A DNA stretch of 44,303 bases from CAYFWT01 sp964346955 (GTDB lineage: Bacteria; Patescibacteriota; Minisyncoccia; Portnoybacterales; UBA2143), in contig CAYFWT010000012.1 in assembly GCA_964346955.1 (NCBI GenBank), positions 1-44,303 on the forward strand, in the 5' to 3' direction. The stretch's first letter is position 1; every line of letters starts with the position of its first letter. Of this stretch, positions 1 through 7,349 are shown in pieces. Position numbers and translations under genes: made by a program. The notes below the pieces were generated by a model. The model had not been told where the DNA came from. It did not search any database and worked only from the letters and a program-made list of their open reading frames with translations.

Positions 1-1
1 G

Positions 2-772
2 CTTCGAGTGCCAAGTTTTGGGCTTCAAGAAGAATGGATTGATGTAACTGCCCCAGGGGCCTTGCCACCAACCGGTCATCTTCATCCGATTACTCTGGTG
101 CAGCGTCAAGTAGAAGAGATTTTTCAGTCAATGGGCTTTTCGGTGGTTTATGGTCCGGAAATGGAGACCGAATATTATAATTTTGATGCTTTAAATATTC
201 CTCAAAATCATCCGGCTAGAGACCTCTGGGATACTTTTTGGCTAAAAGACATGAAGAGGTTACTTTTGCGGACTCATACTTCACCGATGCAGGCTCGTTA
301 TATGGAAAAACATAAGCCGCCTTTGCGGATAATTGTCCCTGGTCGTTGTTTTCGTCATGAAGCAACTGATGCTTCTCATGATGTTCAATTTTATCAAGTG
401 GAGGGACTAATGGTCGGCTCTGATGTTTCGATGACTAATTTTAAAGGAATTGTTGAGGGATTTTTGAAGCGATTTTTTGGTCCCCAAGTAAAGATACGTT
501 TGCGGCCTGGTTATTTCCCTTTTACTGAACCAAGCTTTGAGGTTGATATTATGACAGGTCAGAGTGGCCAGAAAAAAGATGGAGATTGGATGGAAATTAT
601 GGGGGCGGGGATGGTTCACCCTAATGTTTTTAAGGCGGTGGGATACCCCCCAAATAAATGGCAGGGTTTTGCTTTTGGTGTAGGACTAGATCGGTTGGCC
701 ATGCTTAAGTATCAGATTAATGACATTAGATTATTTTATAGTGGCGATTTACGATTTTTGAGACAGTTTTAA
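2..772 (+). CDS. pheS: Phenylalanyl-tRNA synthetase alpha subunit (5' partial)
   Basis: Catalytic subunit of the alpha2-beta2 PheRS, which charges tRNA-Phe in the cytoplasm. The frame is open to the left edge, so the start and the N-terminal coiled-coil arm (roughly 90 residues in the family) lie outside the window. Visible class II motifs are HLHPIT, then YYNFDALNIPQNHPARD (motif 2 region), RCFRHEATDASH, and the C-terminal GFAFGVGLDRLAML (motif 3), ending in FYSGDLRFLRQF as usual. The GTG at 8 is internal, not a start. The partner gene pheT follows after an inserted GIY-YIG gene, so the normal pheS-pheT pair has been separated by about 400 bp. Confidence 0.97.
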   Translation, partial: LRVPSFGLQEEWIDVTAPGALPPTGHLHPITLVQRQVEEIFQSMGFSVVYGPEMETEYYNFDALNIPQNHPARDLWDTFWLKDMKRLLLRTHTSPMQARYMEKHKPPLRIIVPGRCFRHEATDASHDVQFYQVEGLMVGSDVSMTNFKGIVEGFLKRFFGPQVKIRLRPGYFPFTEPSFEVDIMTGQSGQKKDGDWMEIMGAGMVHPNVFKAVGYPPNKWQGFAFGVGLDRLAMLKYQINDIRLFYSGDLRFLRQF

Positions 773-781
773 GGGCTTTCT

Positions 782-814
782 CAAAATTTCTGAGCGATAG
801 CGAAAGAAATTTTG
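782..814 (+). terminator. Hairpin after pheS
   Basis: A perfect 10-bp inverted repeat (CAAAATTTCT / AGAAATTTTG) begins 9 nt after the pheS stop codon. It lacks a real T-tract, so it may be a weak terminator, a processing site, or a repeat remnant. Confidence 0.4.
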
Positions 815-826
815 TTAGAAAACCTT

Positions 827-1111
827 ACCCCCACACCAATTGTGTTTTATGTTTATATACTAAAAAGTAAAAAAGATTACGGATTATATGTAGGTTTTAG
901 TGCTAATTTAAAAGAGCGTTTCAAAGAACATAATGCTGGACAAGTAAAGTCAACAAAAACAAGAAGACCGCTAGAACTAATTTACTACGAGAGTTATAAG
1001 TCAGAGAAGGATGCTAGAAAGAGAGAAAATAATTTAAAATTAAGATCGCGTGCTTTCGCGCAATTAAAAAAACGTATTCAATCTAGCTTAGAATAAAAAT
1101 GGTGTGGGGGT
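827..1111. repeat. 12-bp inverted repeats framing the GIY-YIG gene
   Basis: ACCCCCACACCA at 827-838 is matched by its exact reverse complement TGGTGTGGGGGT at 1100-1111. The repeats sit 3 nt outside both ends of the GIY-YIG ORF, so gene plus repeats form a 285-bp unit. The same arm sequence makes a closed palindrome at 20989-21017 inside rnpB. No target duplication is obvious outside the repeats. Confidence 0.75.
842..1096 (+). CDS. GIY-YIG domain endonuclease, small single-domain
   Basis: A protein of about 84 residues made of only the GIY-YIG nuclease fold. The N-terminus FYVYILKSKKDYGLYVGFSANLKERFKEHN carries the YVYIL (GIY) and LYVG (YIG) halves, the catalytic Arg, and the conserved His-Asn. 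Later come KTRRPLELIYYESY and the KSEKDARKRENNLK helix with its Glu. This is the UvrC/UPF0213-like small type. I chose GTG at 842 because family members start right before the YVYIL strand. A TTG at 812 would add residues encoded by the flanking inverted repeat. It lies between pheS and pheT with no functional link to either. The flanking repeats suggest a mobile or recently mobile unit. Substrate unknown. Confidence 0.85.
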   Translation: MFYVYILKSKKDYGLYVGFSANLKERFKEHNAGQVKSTKTRRPLELIYYESYKSEKDARKRENNLKLRSRAFAQLKKRIQSSLE

Positions 1112-1125
1112 GCTCAAATTTATAG

Positions 1126-1153
1126 CTAAATTTATTTCACTAAATAAATTTAG
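1126..1153. repeat. AT-rich hairpin before pheT
   Basis: Perfect 12-bp arms CTAAATTTATTT / AAATAAATTTAG around a 4-nt loop, inside a longer run of ATAAATTT motifs reaching almost to the pheT start codon. Confidence 0.6.
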
Positions 1154-1177
1154 TTCATAAATTTAGATAAATTTGGC

Positions 1178-3250
1178 ATGAAAATTTCCTATAACTGGTT
1201 ACAATCTTTTTTCAAAAAGAGATTGCCAGTTCCAGACAAACTGGCTGATTTATTGACTAGGCATTCTTTTGAAACAGAGTTAGTTGGCCGAATTGGTCAG
1301 GATTATCTTCTGGATATAGATGTTTTACCTAATCGGGCTCATGATTGCTTAAGTCATTTAGGGATTGCTCAGGAGATAGCGGCTTTACTGAAATATTTAC
1401 TTACTCAAGATGATTGGACTAAGAAGATTAAAGTCAAGCAAAAAGAGTCAATTAAAAATTTTGTTAAAGTAGAAGTTAAGGATAAAACTCTTTGTCCTCG
1501 CTACATGGCCCGAGCCTTAGTTGGTGTTAAAGTAGGACCTTCCCCCAAATGGATTCAAGAACGGCTTAAGGTTTGTGGACTACGACCAATTAGTAATGTA
1601 GTTGATATTGCTAATTATGTGATGTTGGAGACTGGCCAACCTCTGCATGCCTTTGATGCGGATAAGCTTGAAGCCAAAACCATTATTGTTAGGAGGGCTA
1701 AAAAAGGAGAAAAGATTACTACTTTAGACAACGAAACGTATGATTTAGATGAAAATATCTTAGTCATTGCTGATAAAAAAAATCCAGTCGGGGTAGCTGG
1801 GATTAAAGGAGGAAAGGGTCCGGAAATCGATAAACGAACTAAAAGAGTCATCTTAGAGGCAGCCAATTTCTCATCTCCGATTATTAGGCAAGGCTCCCAA
1901 CAGCTCAAACTTAAAACCGATGCTTCTTGGCGATTTGAACATGAATTGGATCCTAATCTAACTGAAGGGGCAATTGATATGGCTGCTTATTTAATTCAAG
2001 AAGTGGCTGAGGGGCAGGTTCTTGAGGGGGTAGTTGATGTTTACCCAAACAAGATAAAACCTCGAAAAATTAAATTAGATATAGAGCGAGTAAAGAGCTT
2101 ATTAGGCGTAGAGATTCCCAAAAAGGAAATAGTAAGAATTTTAGAATCATTATCATTCCAAATTCTAGATTCTAAATTCCAAATTCTAAATATTACTATT
2201 CCCACCCGGCGATTAGATATCTCTATTCCCGAGGACTTGATTGAGGAAATTGGCCGAGTTTATGGTTATGAAAAAATCCCTTCTAAATTACCAGCTGCCA
2301 CCTTAATCTCTCCCGAGAGAAATGAAGATTTAGTTTATCAGAATAAAATAACAGATGTCCTAAACAATTTTGGTTTTAGTGAGGTTTATAACTACTCCTT
2401 TGTTAGCGAAAAAGAGATTAGTCTTTATCAAACGCAACCCTCGCTGATTGAGGTGGCTAATCCAGTTAGCCAGGAACAGAGATATCTGCGGCCCAGTTTA
2501 ATCCTTAATTTACTTAAAAACGTTAAAGAGAATAAAAAATATTTTGAGGAAGTGAGATTATTTGAAATTGGCAAAGTTTTTCAAAAAGACAAGAAAGGTA
2601 AGGGAAAAGAAGAAAAAATATTAGCTGGGGTTATTTCTTTGGAAAGTAAATCTAAACAGGCCCAAGAGGCTCAAGAATTTTATAGACTAAAAGGAGTTAT
2701 CGATTCAGTTTTAAACAAATTGCGGATTAGTGATATTTGGTATGATGACAAGATTGCTAAGATTGGCTCACCAGTACCTGGTTTTTGTCATCCCATCAGA
2801 CGAGCCGAGGTAAAAATTAGTAATGACTGTTTAGGCTGGCTGGCCGAAATTGATAAAAGAGCTTTAGAGAAGATGGGAATCGATTCTCGGGTGGCTGGTT
2901 TTGAGCTAGATTTTAAAAAACTGGTTACCTTAGCCACTGAAGAGAGGATTTATTTGCCTCCTTCTAGATACCCGGCCGTGGTCAGAGACATCGCTCTTTT
3001 AGTGGATGTAGGCACCAAAGTAGTTGAAGTGCTTAATTTAATCCATGCGGCTGGTGGTCCTTTGGTAAAAGATATTGATTTGTTTGATATGTACGAAGGA
3101 GAAGAGATTCCCCAAGGCAAAAAGAATTTGGCTTTCCATATTATTTATCAAGCCGATGATCGTACTCTGACTGATAAGGAAGTTAATAAATTACAAGAAA
3201 AAGTTATTCAGACCTTGGAAGAGGAAGGGGGCTGGGAAGTGAGAAGATAA
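1178..3250 (+). CDS. pheT: Phenylalanyl-tRNA synthetase beta subunit, lacking the EMAP-like tRNA-binding domain
   Basis: Beta subunit of PheRS, providing editing (B3/B4) and the C-terminal anticodon-binding FDX-ACB domain. It is 690 residues against about 790-800 in E. coli. The N-terminus MKISYNWLQSF passes from the HSFETE segment directly into DYLLDIDVLPNRAHDCLSHLG (B1), so the OB-fold tRNA_bind (B2) domain of about 100 residues is missing. The B3/B4 region (RPISNVVDIANYVMLETGQPLHAFD), B5 and the FDX-ACB tail (PPSRYPAVVRDIALLVD) are present. About residue 326-336 is a repeat-coded segment (FQILDSKFQILN) not typical of the family. The ATG has no Shine-Dalgarno; an AT-rich hairpin lies just upstream. 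Confidence 0.96.
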   Translation: MKISYNWLQSFFKKRLPVPDKLADLLTRHSFETELVGRIGQDYLLDIDVLPNRAHDCLSHLGIAQEIAALLKYLLTQDDWTKKIKVKQKESIKNFVKVEVKDKTLCPRYMARALVGVKVGPSPKWIQERLKVCGLRPISNVVDIANYVMLETGQPLHAFDADKLEAKTIIVRRAKKGEKITTLDNETYDLDENILVIADKKNPVGVAGIKGGKGPEIDKRTKRVILEAANFSSPIIRQGSQQLKLKTDASWRFEHELDPNLTEGAIDMAAYLIQEVAEGQVLEGVVDVYPNKIKPRKIKLDIERVKSLLGVEIPKKEIVRILESLSFQILDSKFQILNITIPTRRLDISIPEDLIEEIGRVYGYEKIPSKLPAATLISPERNEDLVYQNKITDVLNNFGFSEVYNYSFVSEKEISLYQTQPSLIEVANPVSQEQRYLRPSLILNLLKNVKENKKYFEEVRLFEIGKVFQKDKKGKGKEEKILAGVISLESKSKQAQEAQEFYRLKGVIDSVLNKLRISDIWYDDKIAKIGSPVPGFCHPIRRAEVKISNDCLGWLAEIDKRALEKMGIDSRVAGFELDFKKLVTLATEERIYLPPSRYPAVVRDIALLVDVGTKVVEVLNLIHAAGGPLVKDIDLFDMYEGEEIPQGKKNLAFHIIYQADDRTLTDKEVNKLQEKVIQTLEEEGGWEVRR
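2155..2190. repeat. AT-rich repeat in frame inside pheT
   Basis: The motif TTCCAAATTCTA occurs twice within 36 bp with ATTCTAGATTCTAAATTCC between. It is the same word family (ATTCTAAATTCC) as the intergenic repeats around rpmF at 42043-42145 and 42434-42505. Here it is translated as FQILDSKFQILN in an inter-strand loop of PheT. Confidence 0.6.
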
Positions 3251-3376
3251 TTTCCAATTTCCAATTTTCATTGAATTTTCAATGATTCAATTTTCAAACC
3301 TATAATAATTGAGTTATTGTTTGAAAATTGAAAATCAATTAATTTATTGAAAATTAGAAATTAAAAATTGAAAATT
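3251..3376. repeat. AT-rich inverted repeat between pheT and gyrB
   Basis: Left half contains ATTGAATTTTCAATGATTC followed by AATTTTCAAAC. The right half contains GTTTGAAAATTGAAAATC and TTGAAAATTAG. Together they form a long imperfect hairpin around CTATAATAATTGAG. The repeat runs into the proposed gyrB start, so that start codon is itself part of an AAAATTGAAAATT unit. Shorter copies of this word lie before ftsX (37194-37229) and recJ (18332-18346). Confidence 0.65.
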
Positions 3377-5302
3377 AACACTGTGTTTTCAAACAACAAC
3401 AAAAAATCAACCTATGAGGCAAAAGACATTTATGTCTTAGAAGGACTGGAGCCGGTCAGACGTCGGCCGGGTATGTATATTGGTTCAACTGGCTCCGAGG
3501 GGTTACATCATTTAGTTTGGGAATGTGTTGATAATTCTTTAGACGAAGCCATTGCTGGATATTGTAAAGAGATTGAAGTGAGTTTATTACCAGATAACCG
3601 AGTTAGAGTGACTGATGATGGCCGAGGTATTCCAGTTGAAAAGCATCCCCAGACCAAGAAATCTGCCTTAGAGACAGTGATGACCACTCTTCATGCTGGT
3701 GCCAAGTTTGGCGGCGAGTCTTATAAAATTGCCGGTGGTTTGCACGGAGTCGGTGTTTCAGTAGTTAATGCCCTTTCTAAATGGATGAAAGTTGAGGTTT
3801 GTCGGAAGGGTCTAAAATACAACCAGGAGTATTCTCGAGGCAAAGCCAAGACCAAAGTTAAAAAAGATGGCAAATGCAAAAAGACCGGCACCGTAGTGAT
3901 TTTTGATCCAGACCCCCAGGTTTTCAAAGAGATAAAATTTAATTGGGACAAAATTTTGGACCACTTAAGGCAGCAAGCTTATTTGACTCCTGGAGTAAAG
4001 ATTAAAGTGATTGATGAGAGGCATAATCCTTTAAAGAGTTACACTTTTTATTTCGACAGCGGCTTGATTTCTTACGTTGATTATTTAAACCGCGACGAAG
4101 AACCTAAGCATCCCCATATTTTTTATACGGCCAAAGAGCATCAAGGAATTTTGGTTGAGGTAGCTCTTCAGTACACTGGTGATATCCAAGGGTATGAGGA
4201 AGGTTTTGCCAATAATATTCATACTGGTGAAGGGGGCATGCATTTAACTGGTTTTCGAACAGCTTTGACTAGGACTCTCAATGATTATGCTAAAAAGAGT
4301 GGCTTTTTGAAGAACTCGGATGAGAAATTAAGTGGTGACGATGTCAGAGAAGGGTTGACCGCCGTAGTTAGTGTTAAATTAAGAGAGCCCCAGTTTGAAG
4401 GACAGACCAAAGCAAAATTAGGTAATCCTGAGGCACGGACCGCCGTTGAGGCAGTAGTTTCTGATAGTCTCGAGGAGTTCTTAGAGAAAAGTCCTCAAGA
4501 TGCCAAGGCGATTATGGATAAATGTATTCTGGCTGCTAAAGCTCGTCAAGCAGCCAAAGTGGCTCGAGAAACAGTTATCCGTAAGGGAGTTTTGGAAGGA
4601 ATGACCCTACCAGGCAAGTTGGCTGATTGCTCCAATCGTAAGGCCGAGGAATCAGAGCTTTATATTGTCGAAGGAGATTCAGCCGGTGGTTCAGCCAAAC
4701 AGGGCCGGGATAGAACTTTTCAGGCAATCCTGCCTTTGCGGGGAAAGATTCTTAATGTGGAGAAAGCCAGATTAGATCGGGCTTTATCCTCTAAAGAAAT
4801 TAGGGCGCTGGTTATTGCCTTGGGAGCAGCCATTGCTGAAGAATTTGATATTAATAGATTAAGATACCATCGGATTATTATTATGACCGATGCTGATGTC
4901 GATGGCGCCCATATTCGGACCCTCCTTTTAACTTTATTTTTCCGCTATTTCTCGGAAATTATTGAGAAGGGATATCTTTATGTTGCTCAACCGCCTCTTT
5001 ATCGCCTGCAGAAAGGAAAACAAATAGAGTATGGTTATACTGACGAAGACAAAGAAGAAATTTTAACAGCTATGGGCAAAGAGGGGGTTGGAATTCAACG
5101 TTACAAAGGTTTAGGAGAGATGAATCCTGGTCAATTATGGGAGACAACCATGGATCCGGCTAACCGGGTGATGAAGCAGGTGACTGTTGAAGACGCTAAG
5201 GAGGCTGATAAGATTTTTGATATTTTGATGGGCGATGAGGTCCCCCCAAGAAAGAAATTTATTCAAACTCATGCTAAGAAGGTGAAGAATTTGGATATAT
5301 AA
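3368..5302 (+). CDS. gyrB: DNA gyrase subunit B
   Basis: ATPase subunit of type IIA topoisomerase that introduces negative supercoils with GyrA (not in this window). At 644 residues it is normal for the short bacterial form. The GHKL ATPase shows EGLEPVRRRPGMYIG, DNSLDEA, DDGRGIP and GGLHGVG. The TOPRIM domain shows LYIVEGDSAGGSA and TDADVDGAHIRTLL. The C-terminus has QRYKGLGEMNP. The start is uncertain: TTG at 3368 lies in repeat DNA, and GTG at 3383 is the next option; neither has a Shine-Dalgarno. The gene is preceded by a long inverted repeat and followed by a promoter-hairpin module for secE. Confidence 0.97.
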   Translation: MKINTVFSNNNKKSTYEAKDIYVLEGLEPVRRRPGMYIGSTGSEGLHHLVWECVDNSLDEAIAGYCKEIEVSLLPDNRVRVTDDGRGIPVEKHPQTKKSALETVMTTLHAGAKFGGESYKIAGGLHGVGVSVVNALSKWMKVEVCRKGLKYNQEYSRGKAKTKVKKDGKCKKTGTVVIFDPDPQVFKEIKFNWDKILDHLRQQAYLTPGVKIKVIDERHNPLKSYTFYFDSGLISYVDYLNRDEEPKHPHIFYTAKEHQGILVEVALQYTGDIQGYEEGFANNIHTGEGGMHLTGFRTALTRTLNDYAKKSGFLKNSDEKLSGDDVREGLTAVVSVKLREPQFEGQTKAKLGNPEARTAVEAVVSDSLEEFLEKSPQDAKAIMDKCILAAKARQAAKVARETVIRKGVLEGMTLPGKLADCSNRKAEESELYIVEGDSAGGSAKQGRDRTFQAILPLRGKILNVEKARLDRALSSKEIRALVIALGAAIAEEFDINRLRYHRIIIMTDADVDGAHIRTLLLTLFFRYFSEIIEKGYLYVAQPPLYRLQKGKQIEYGYTDEDKEEILTAMGKEGVGIQRYKGLGEMNPGQLWETTMDPANRVMKQVTVEDAKEADKIFDILMGDEVPPRKKFIQTHAKKVKNLDI

Positions 5303-5308
5303 AGTAGC

Positions 5309-5347
5309 TGTCAAGCGCTTGACACCGTTTAAGGGTTAAGTTAGGAT
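5309..5347 (+). promoter_or_regulatory. secE promoter with -35 inside a 16-bp palindrome
   Basis: TTGACA at 5319-5324 and TAGGAT at 5342-5347 are spaced by 17 bp. The -35 box forms the right half of a perfect palindrome TGTCAAGCGCTTGACA (5309-5324), which could be an operator or a chance mirrored -35. Confidence 0.65.
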
Positions 5348-5350
5348 ATA

Positions 5351-5374
5351 AAAAACAGCCCTGCGGGGCTTTTT
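5351..5374 (+). terminator. GC-rich hairpin with T-tract in the secE leader
   Basis: AGCCC / GGGCT arms around TGCG, flanked by A6 on the left and T5 on the right. It can end gyrB transcription, but it also lies downstream of the predicted secE -10, so every secE mRNA would begin with this hairpin. Confidence 0.7.
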
Positions 5375-5382
5375 AAAGACCA

Positions 5383-5583
5383 ATGCAAATTAGCCAATGG
5401 CCTAAAAAAGGTATAGAGTTTCTTAAAGAAGTCCGTATTGAATTAAAACGGGTAACTTGGCCAACCCGCAAGCAAACAGTCAAGTACACTTTCATTGTTA
5501 TTGGTTTTAGTGTGGCCGTAGCCGCTTTTTTAGGCGGTTTGGATTTTTTGTTTACTTGGTTACTTGATAGATTTATAGTTTAG
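5383..5583 (+). CDS. secE: Preprotein translocase subunit SecE
   Basis: Essential small membrane subunit of the SecYEG channel. The 66-residue protein is the short, single-span form. It has an amphipathic helix FLKEVRIELKRVTWPTRKQT carrying the family signature (VTWP...), then one membrane segment about residues 36-58. The ATG follows the leader hairpin by 8 nt with no Shine-Dalgarno. It heads the secE-nusG-rplK cluster. The 68-nt gap to nusG contains a 7-bp hairpin (TTCGGCT / AGCCGAA). Confidence 0.95.
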   Translation: MQISQWPKKGIEFLKEVRIELKRVTWPTRKQTVKYTFIVIGFSVAVAAFLGGLDFLFTWLLDRFIV

Positions 5584-5651
5584 TTTATTCGGCTTGGTTT
5601 TTAATTTTTCTTTTTGAATTTTTAATTTGACTGAGCCGAAGGCGAAGGAAC

Positions 5652-6194
5652 GTGCCTAAACAAATACAACAAGGAAAAAATTGGTATGTTCTTCATACTT
5701 ATTCTGGTTATGAGGAAGCGGTGGCTAGAAATCTAAAGCAGCGAATTGAGTCAATGGGTATGGAGGACAGAATTTTTAATGTTTTAGTCCCGACTGAGAA
5801 AAAAATCAAGATAAAAGGAGGCAAGCGGCAGGTAGTCGAAGAAAAAATTTATCCGGGCTATGTTTTGGTTGAAATGATTGTTACTGATGATTCTTGGTAT
5901 GTGGTTCGAAACACTCCTCGGGTAACCGGCTTTATTGGCGCCGGTACCTTACCAACGCCGATTTCTTTGGAGGAGATTGAATCTTTGCAGAAACGGATGG
6001 GTGTAGAGGAGCCTAAATTTAAGATTGATGTAGCCGTCGGTGATTCAGTTAAAATTATTGATGGTCCCTTTAAAGACTTTGATGGAAAGATTTCTGAAAT
6101 TGATGAGAAAAGAGGCAAAATTAAGGTCTTAGTCTCGATATTTGGTCGAGAAACACCGGTGGAATTAGACTTTTTACAGGTGAAAAAATTGTAG
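5652..6194 (+). CDS. nusG: Transcription termination/antitermination factor NusG
   Basis: RNA polymerase-binding elongation factor that also couples to the ribosome through its KOW domain. It is 180 residues with the NGN domain (NWYVLHTYSGYEEAVARNL, then YPGYVLVEMI, VRNTPRVTGFIG) and a C-terminal KOW domain (VGDSVKIIDGPFKDFDGKISEID). It starts at GTG 5652 after a weak GAAGGAA, and the second residue is Pro, as is common. It ends 5 nt before rplK, so the two are co-transcribed. Confidence 0.97.
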   Translation: MPKQIQQGKNWYVLHTYSGYEEAVARNLKQRIESMGMEDRIFNVLVPTEKKIKIKGGKRQVVEEKIYPGYVLVEMIVTDDSWYVVRNTPRVTGFIGAGTLPTPISLEEIESLQKRMGVEEPKFKIDVAVGDSVKIIDGPFKDFDGKISEIDEKRGKIKVLVSIFGRETPVELDFLQVKKL

Positions 6195-6199
6195 AATAT

Positions 6200-6622
6200 A
6201 TGCCTAAGCCAATCAAAACTATTATTAAACTTCAAGTTCCGGCTGGCCAGGCCAATCCTGCTCCACCAATTGGGCCAGCTTTAGGCCAGCACGGCTTAAA
6301 TATTCAGGATTTTTGTGCCAAATTTAATGAAGCAACCAAAGAAATGGCTGGTGATATTATTCCAGTGGAAATTACTGTTTACGAGGACCGAACTTTTGAT
6401 TTTAAGTTAAAGACTCCACCCGCCGCTGAACTTTTAAAAAAAGCAGCTGGTCTGGAAAAAGGCTCAGGTGAGCCTCATAAAACTAAAGTAGGCAAGGTAA
6501 CCAAAGAACAGATTCGCCAGATTGCTGAAAAGAAGATGGTTGATCTAAATGCCTACTCACTGGAGCAAGCCGAGAAGATTATTGAAGGAACTGCCCGAAG
6601 TATGGGCATAGAAGTTAAATAG
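6200..6622 (+). CDS. rplK: 50S ribosomal protein L11
   Basis: L11 of the GTPase-associated centre; binds 23S rRNA with L10/L12 and stimulates factor GTPases. The 140 residues are of normal length: N-terminal domain with KLQVPAGQANPAPPIGPALGQHGLNI and a C-terminal rRNA-binding domain ending in IEGTARSMGIEVK. rplA normally follows rplK, but here a palindromic repeat cluster and a dCMP deaminase follow instead. Confidence 0.98.
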   Translation: MPKPIKTIIKLQVPAGQANPAPPIGPALGQHGLNIQDFCAKFNEATKEMAGDIIPVEITVYEDRTFDFKLKTPPAAELLKKAAGLEKGSGEPHKTKVGKVTKEQIRQIAEKKMVDLNAYSLEQAEKIIEGTARSMGIEVK

Positions 6623-6626
6623 TTTT

Positions 6627-6700
6627 AGGGACAGTCCCTAAAATACAGTCCTTAAGGACTGTCCCTTAGGGACTGTCCCTAAATGGCAGTCCTTAGCATA
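6627..6700. repeat. GGGACWGTCCC palindrome cluster after rplK
   Basis: Exact 11-bp cores lie at 6628-6638 (GGGACAGTCCC) and 6669-6679 (GGGACTGTCCC), with partial copies around 6646-6665 (CAGTCCTTAAGGACTG, GGACTGTCCC) and 6686-6695. The block can fold into several alternative hairpins. Same family as 8577-8618, 13403-13431, 32168-32193 and 33025-33084. Confidence 0.9.
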
Positions 6701-6762
6701 AAAAGGAGGGCAGATAAACATCTGTCCTTTAAAGTTCTTTGAAAATTAAGGGGGTGGGAATT

Positions 6763-7221
6763 ATGATTAGACCAACTTGGGATGAATATTTTATGGAGAT
6801 GGCCAAGCTGGCTGCCAAAAGGTCAACCTGTCTAAGACGAAAAGTTGGAGCAGTATTGGTCATGGGCAAGAAGGCTTTAGGTACAGGTTATAACGGAGCT
6901 CCTTCGGGTCTTAAGCACTGCTTAGATATAGGATGCGAGAGAGAAAAGCGGGGTATTCCAGCCGGAGAACGGCATGAAATTTGTCGGGGACTTCATGCAG
7001 AGAATAATGCTATTCGGCAGGCCCTCCACACCAGAGACTCTTTAGTAGGAGCAGAGCTGCTTTGTACTAATTCTCCTTGTAATGATTGCGCTAAAATGAT
7101 TATTGATGAAGGTATAAAAAGAATGGTAATTCTCAATCGTTATCCAGATGAGTTAGCTGAAGAGATGCTCAAAGAGGCAGGAGTTAGGTTAGATATTTGG
7201 AAAGATAAAATGAAAGAATAA
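6763..7221 (+). CDS. dCMP deaminase (ComEB-like)
   Basis: Zinc-dependent cytidine/deoxycytidylate deaminase family; converts dCMP to dUMP to supply dTMP synthesis. The zinc site is seen in LHAENNAI (His and catalytic Glu) and NSPCNDCAKMI (PCxxC). KVGAVLV and GTGYNGAPSG precede it, as in ComEB/dCMP deaminases. I chose ATG 6763 because AAGGGGG lies about 10 nt upstream; a TTG at 6739 would lie upstream of that site. The 152-residue length is normal. It is monocistronic: a repeat cluster is upstream and a strong terminator downstream. Confidence 0.92.
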   Translation: MIRPTWDEYFMEMAKLAAKRSTCLRRKVGAVLVMGKKALGTGYNGAPSGLKHCLDIGCEREKRGIPAGERHEICRGLHAENNAIRQALHTRDSLVGAELLCTNSPCNDCAKMIIDEGIKRMVILNRYPDELAEEMLKEAGVRLDIWKDKMKE

Positions 7222-7233
7222 AAATGAAGCTTT

Positions 7234-7279
7234 GCCCCGCCTAAGTTTTACAAAAAACTTAGCCGGGGCTTTTATTTTT
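7234..7279 (+). terminator. Intrinsic terminator after dCMP deaminase
   Basis: Arms GCCCCGCCTAAGTTTT (7234-7249) and AAAACTTAGCCGGGGC (7254-7269) pair over 16 bp with one mismatch, followed by TTTTATTTTT. Confidence 0.93.
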
Positions 7280-7349
7280 CTAAAAAACCAATATAATAAT
7301 ATTGACAAAGGATGTCCTTTTAAGGGCGTGCCTTTTAACTACCTCCTTT

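Noticed and set aside
812..841. TTG at 812 as start of the GIY-YIG gene
   Set aside because: The extra ten residues are encoded by the flanking hairpin and inverted repeat; family members begin at the YVYIL strand, as GTG 842 gives.
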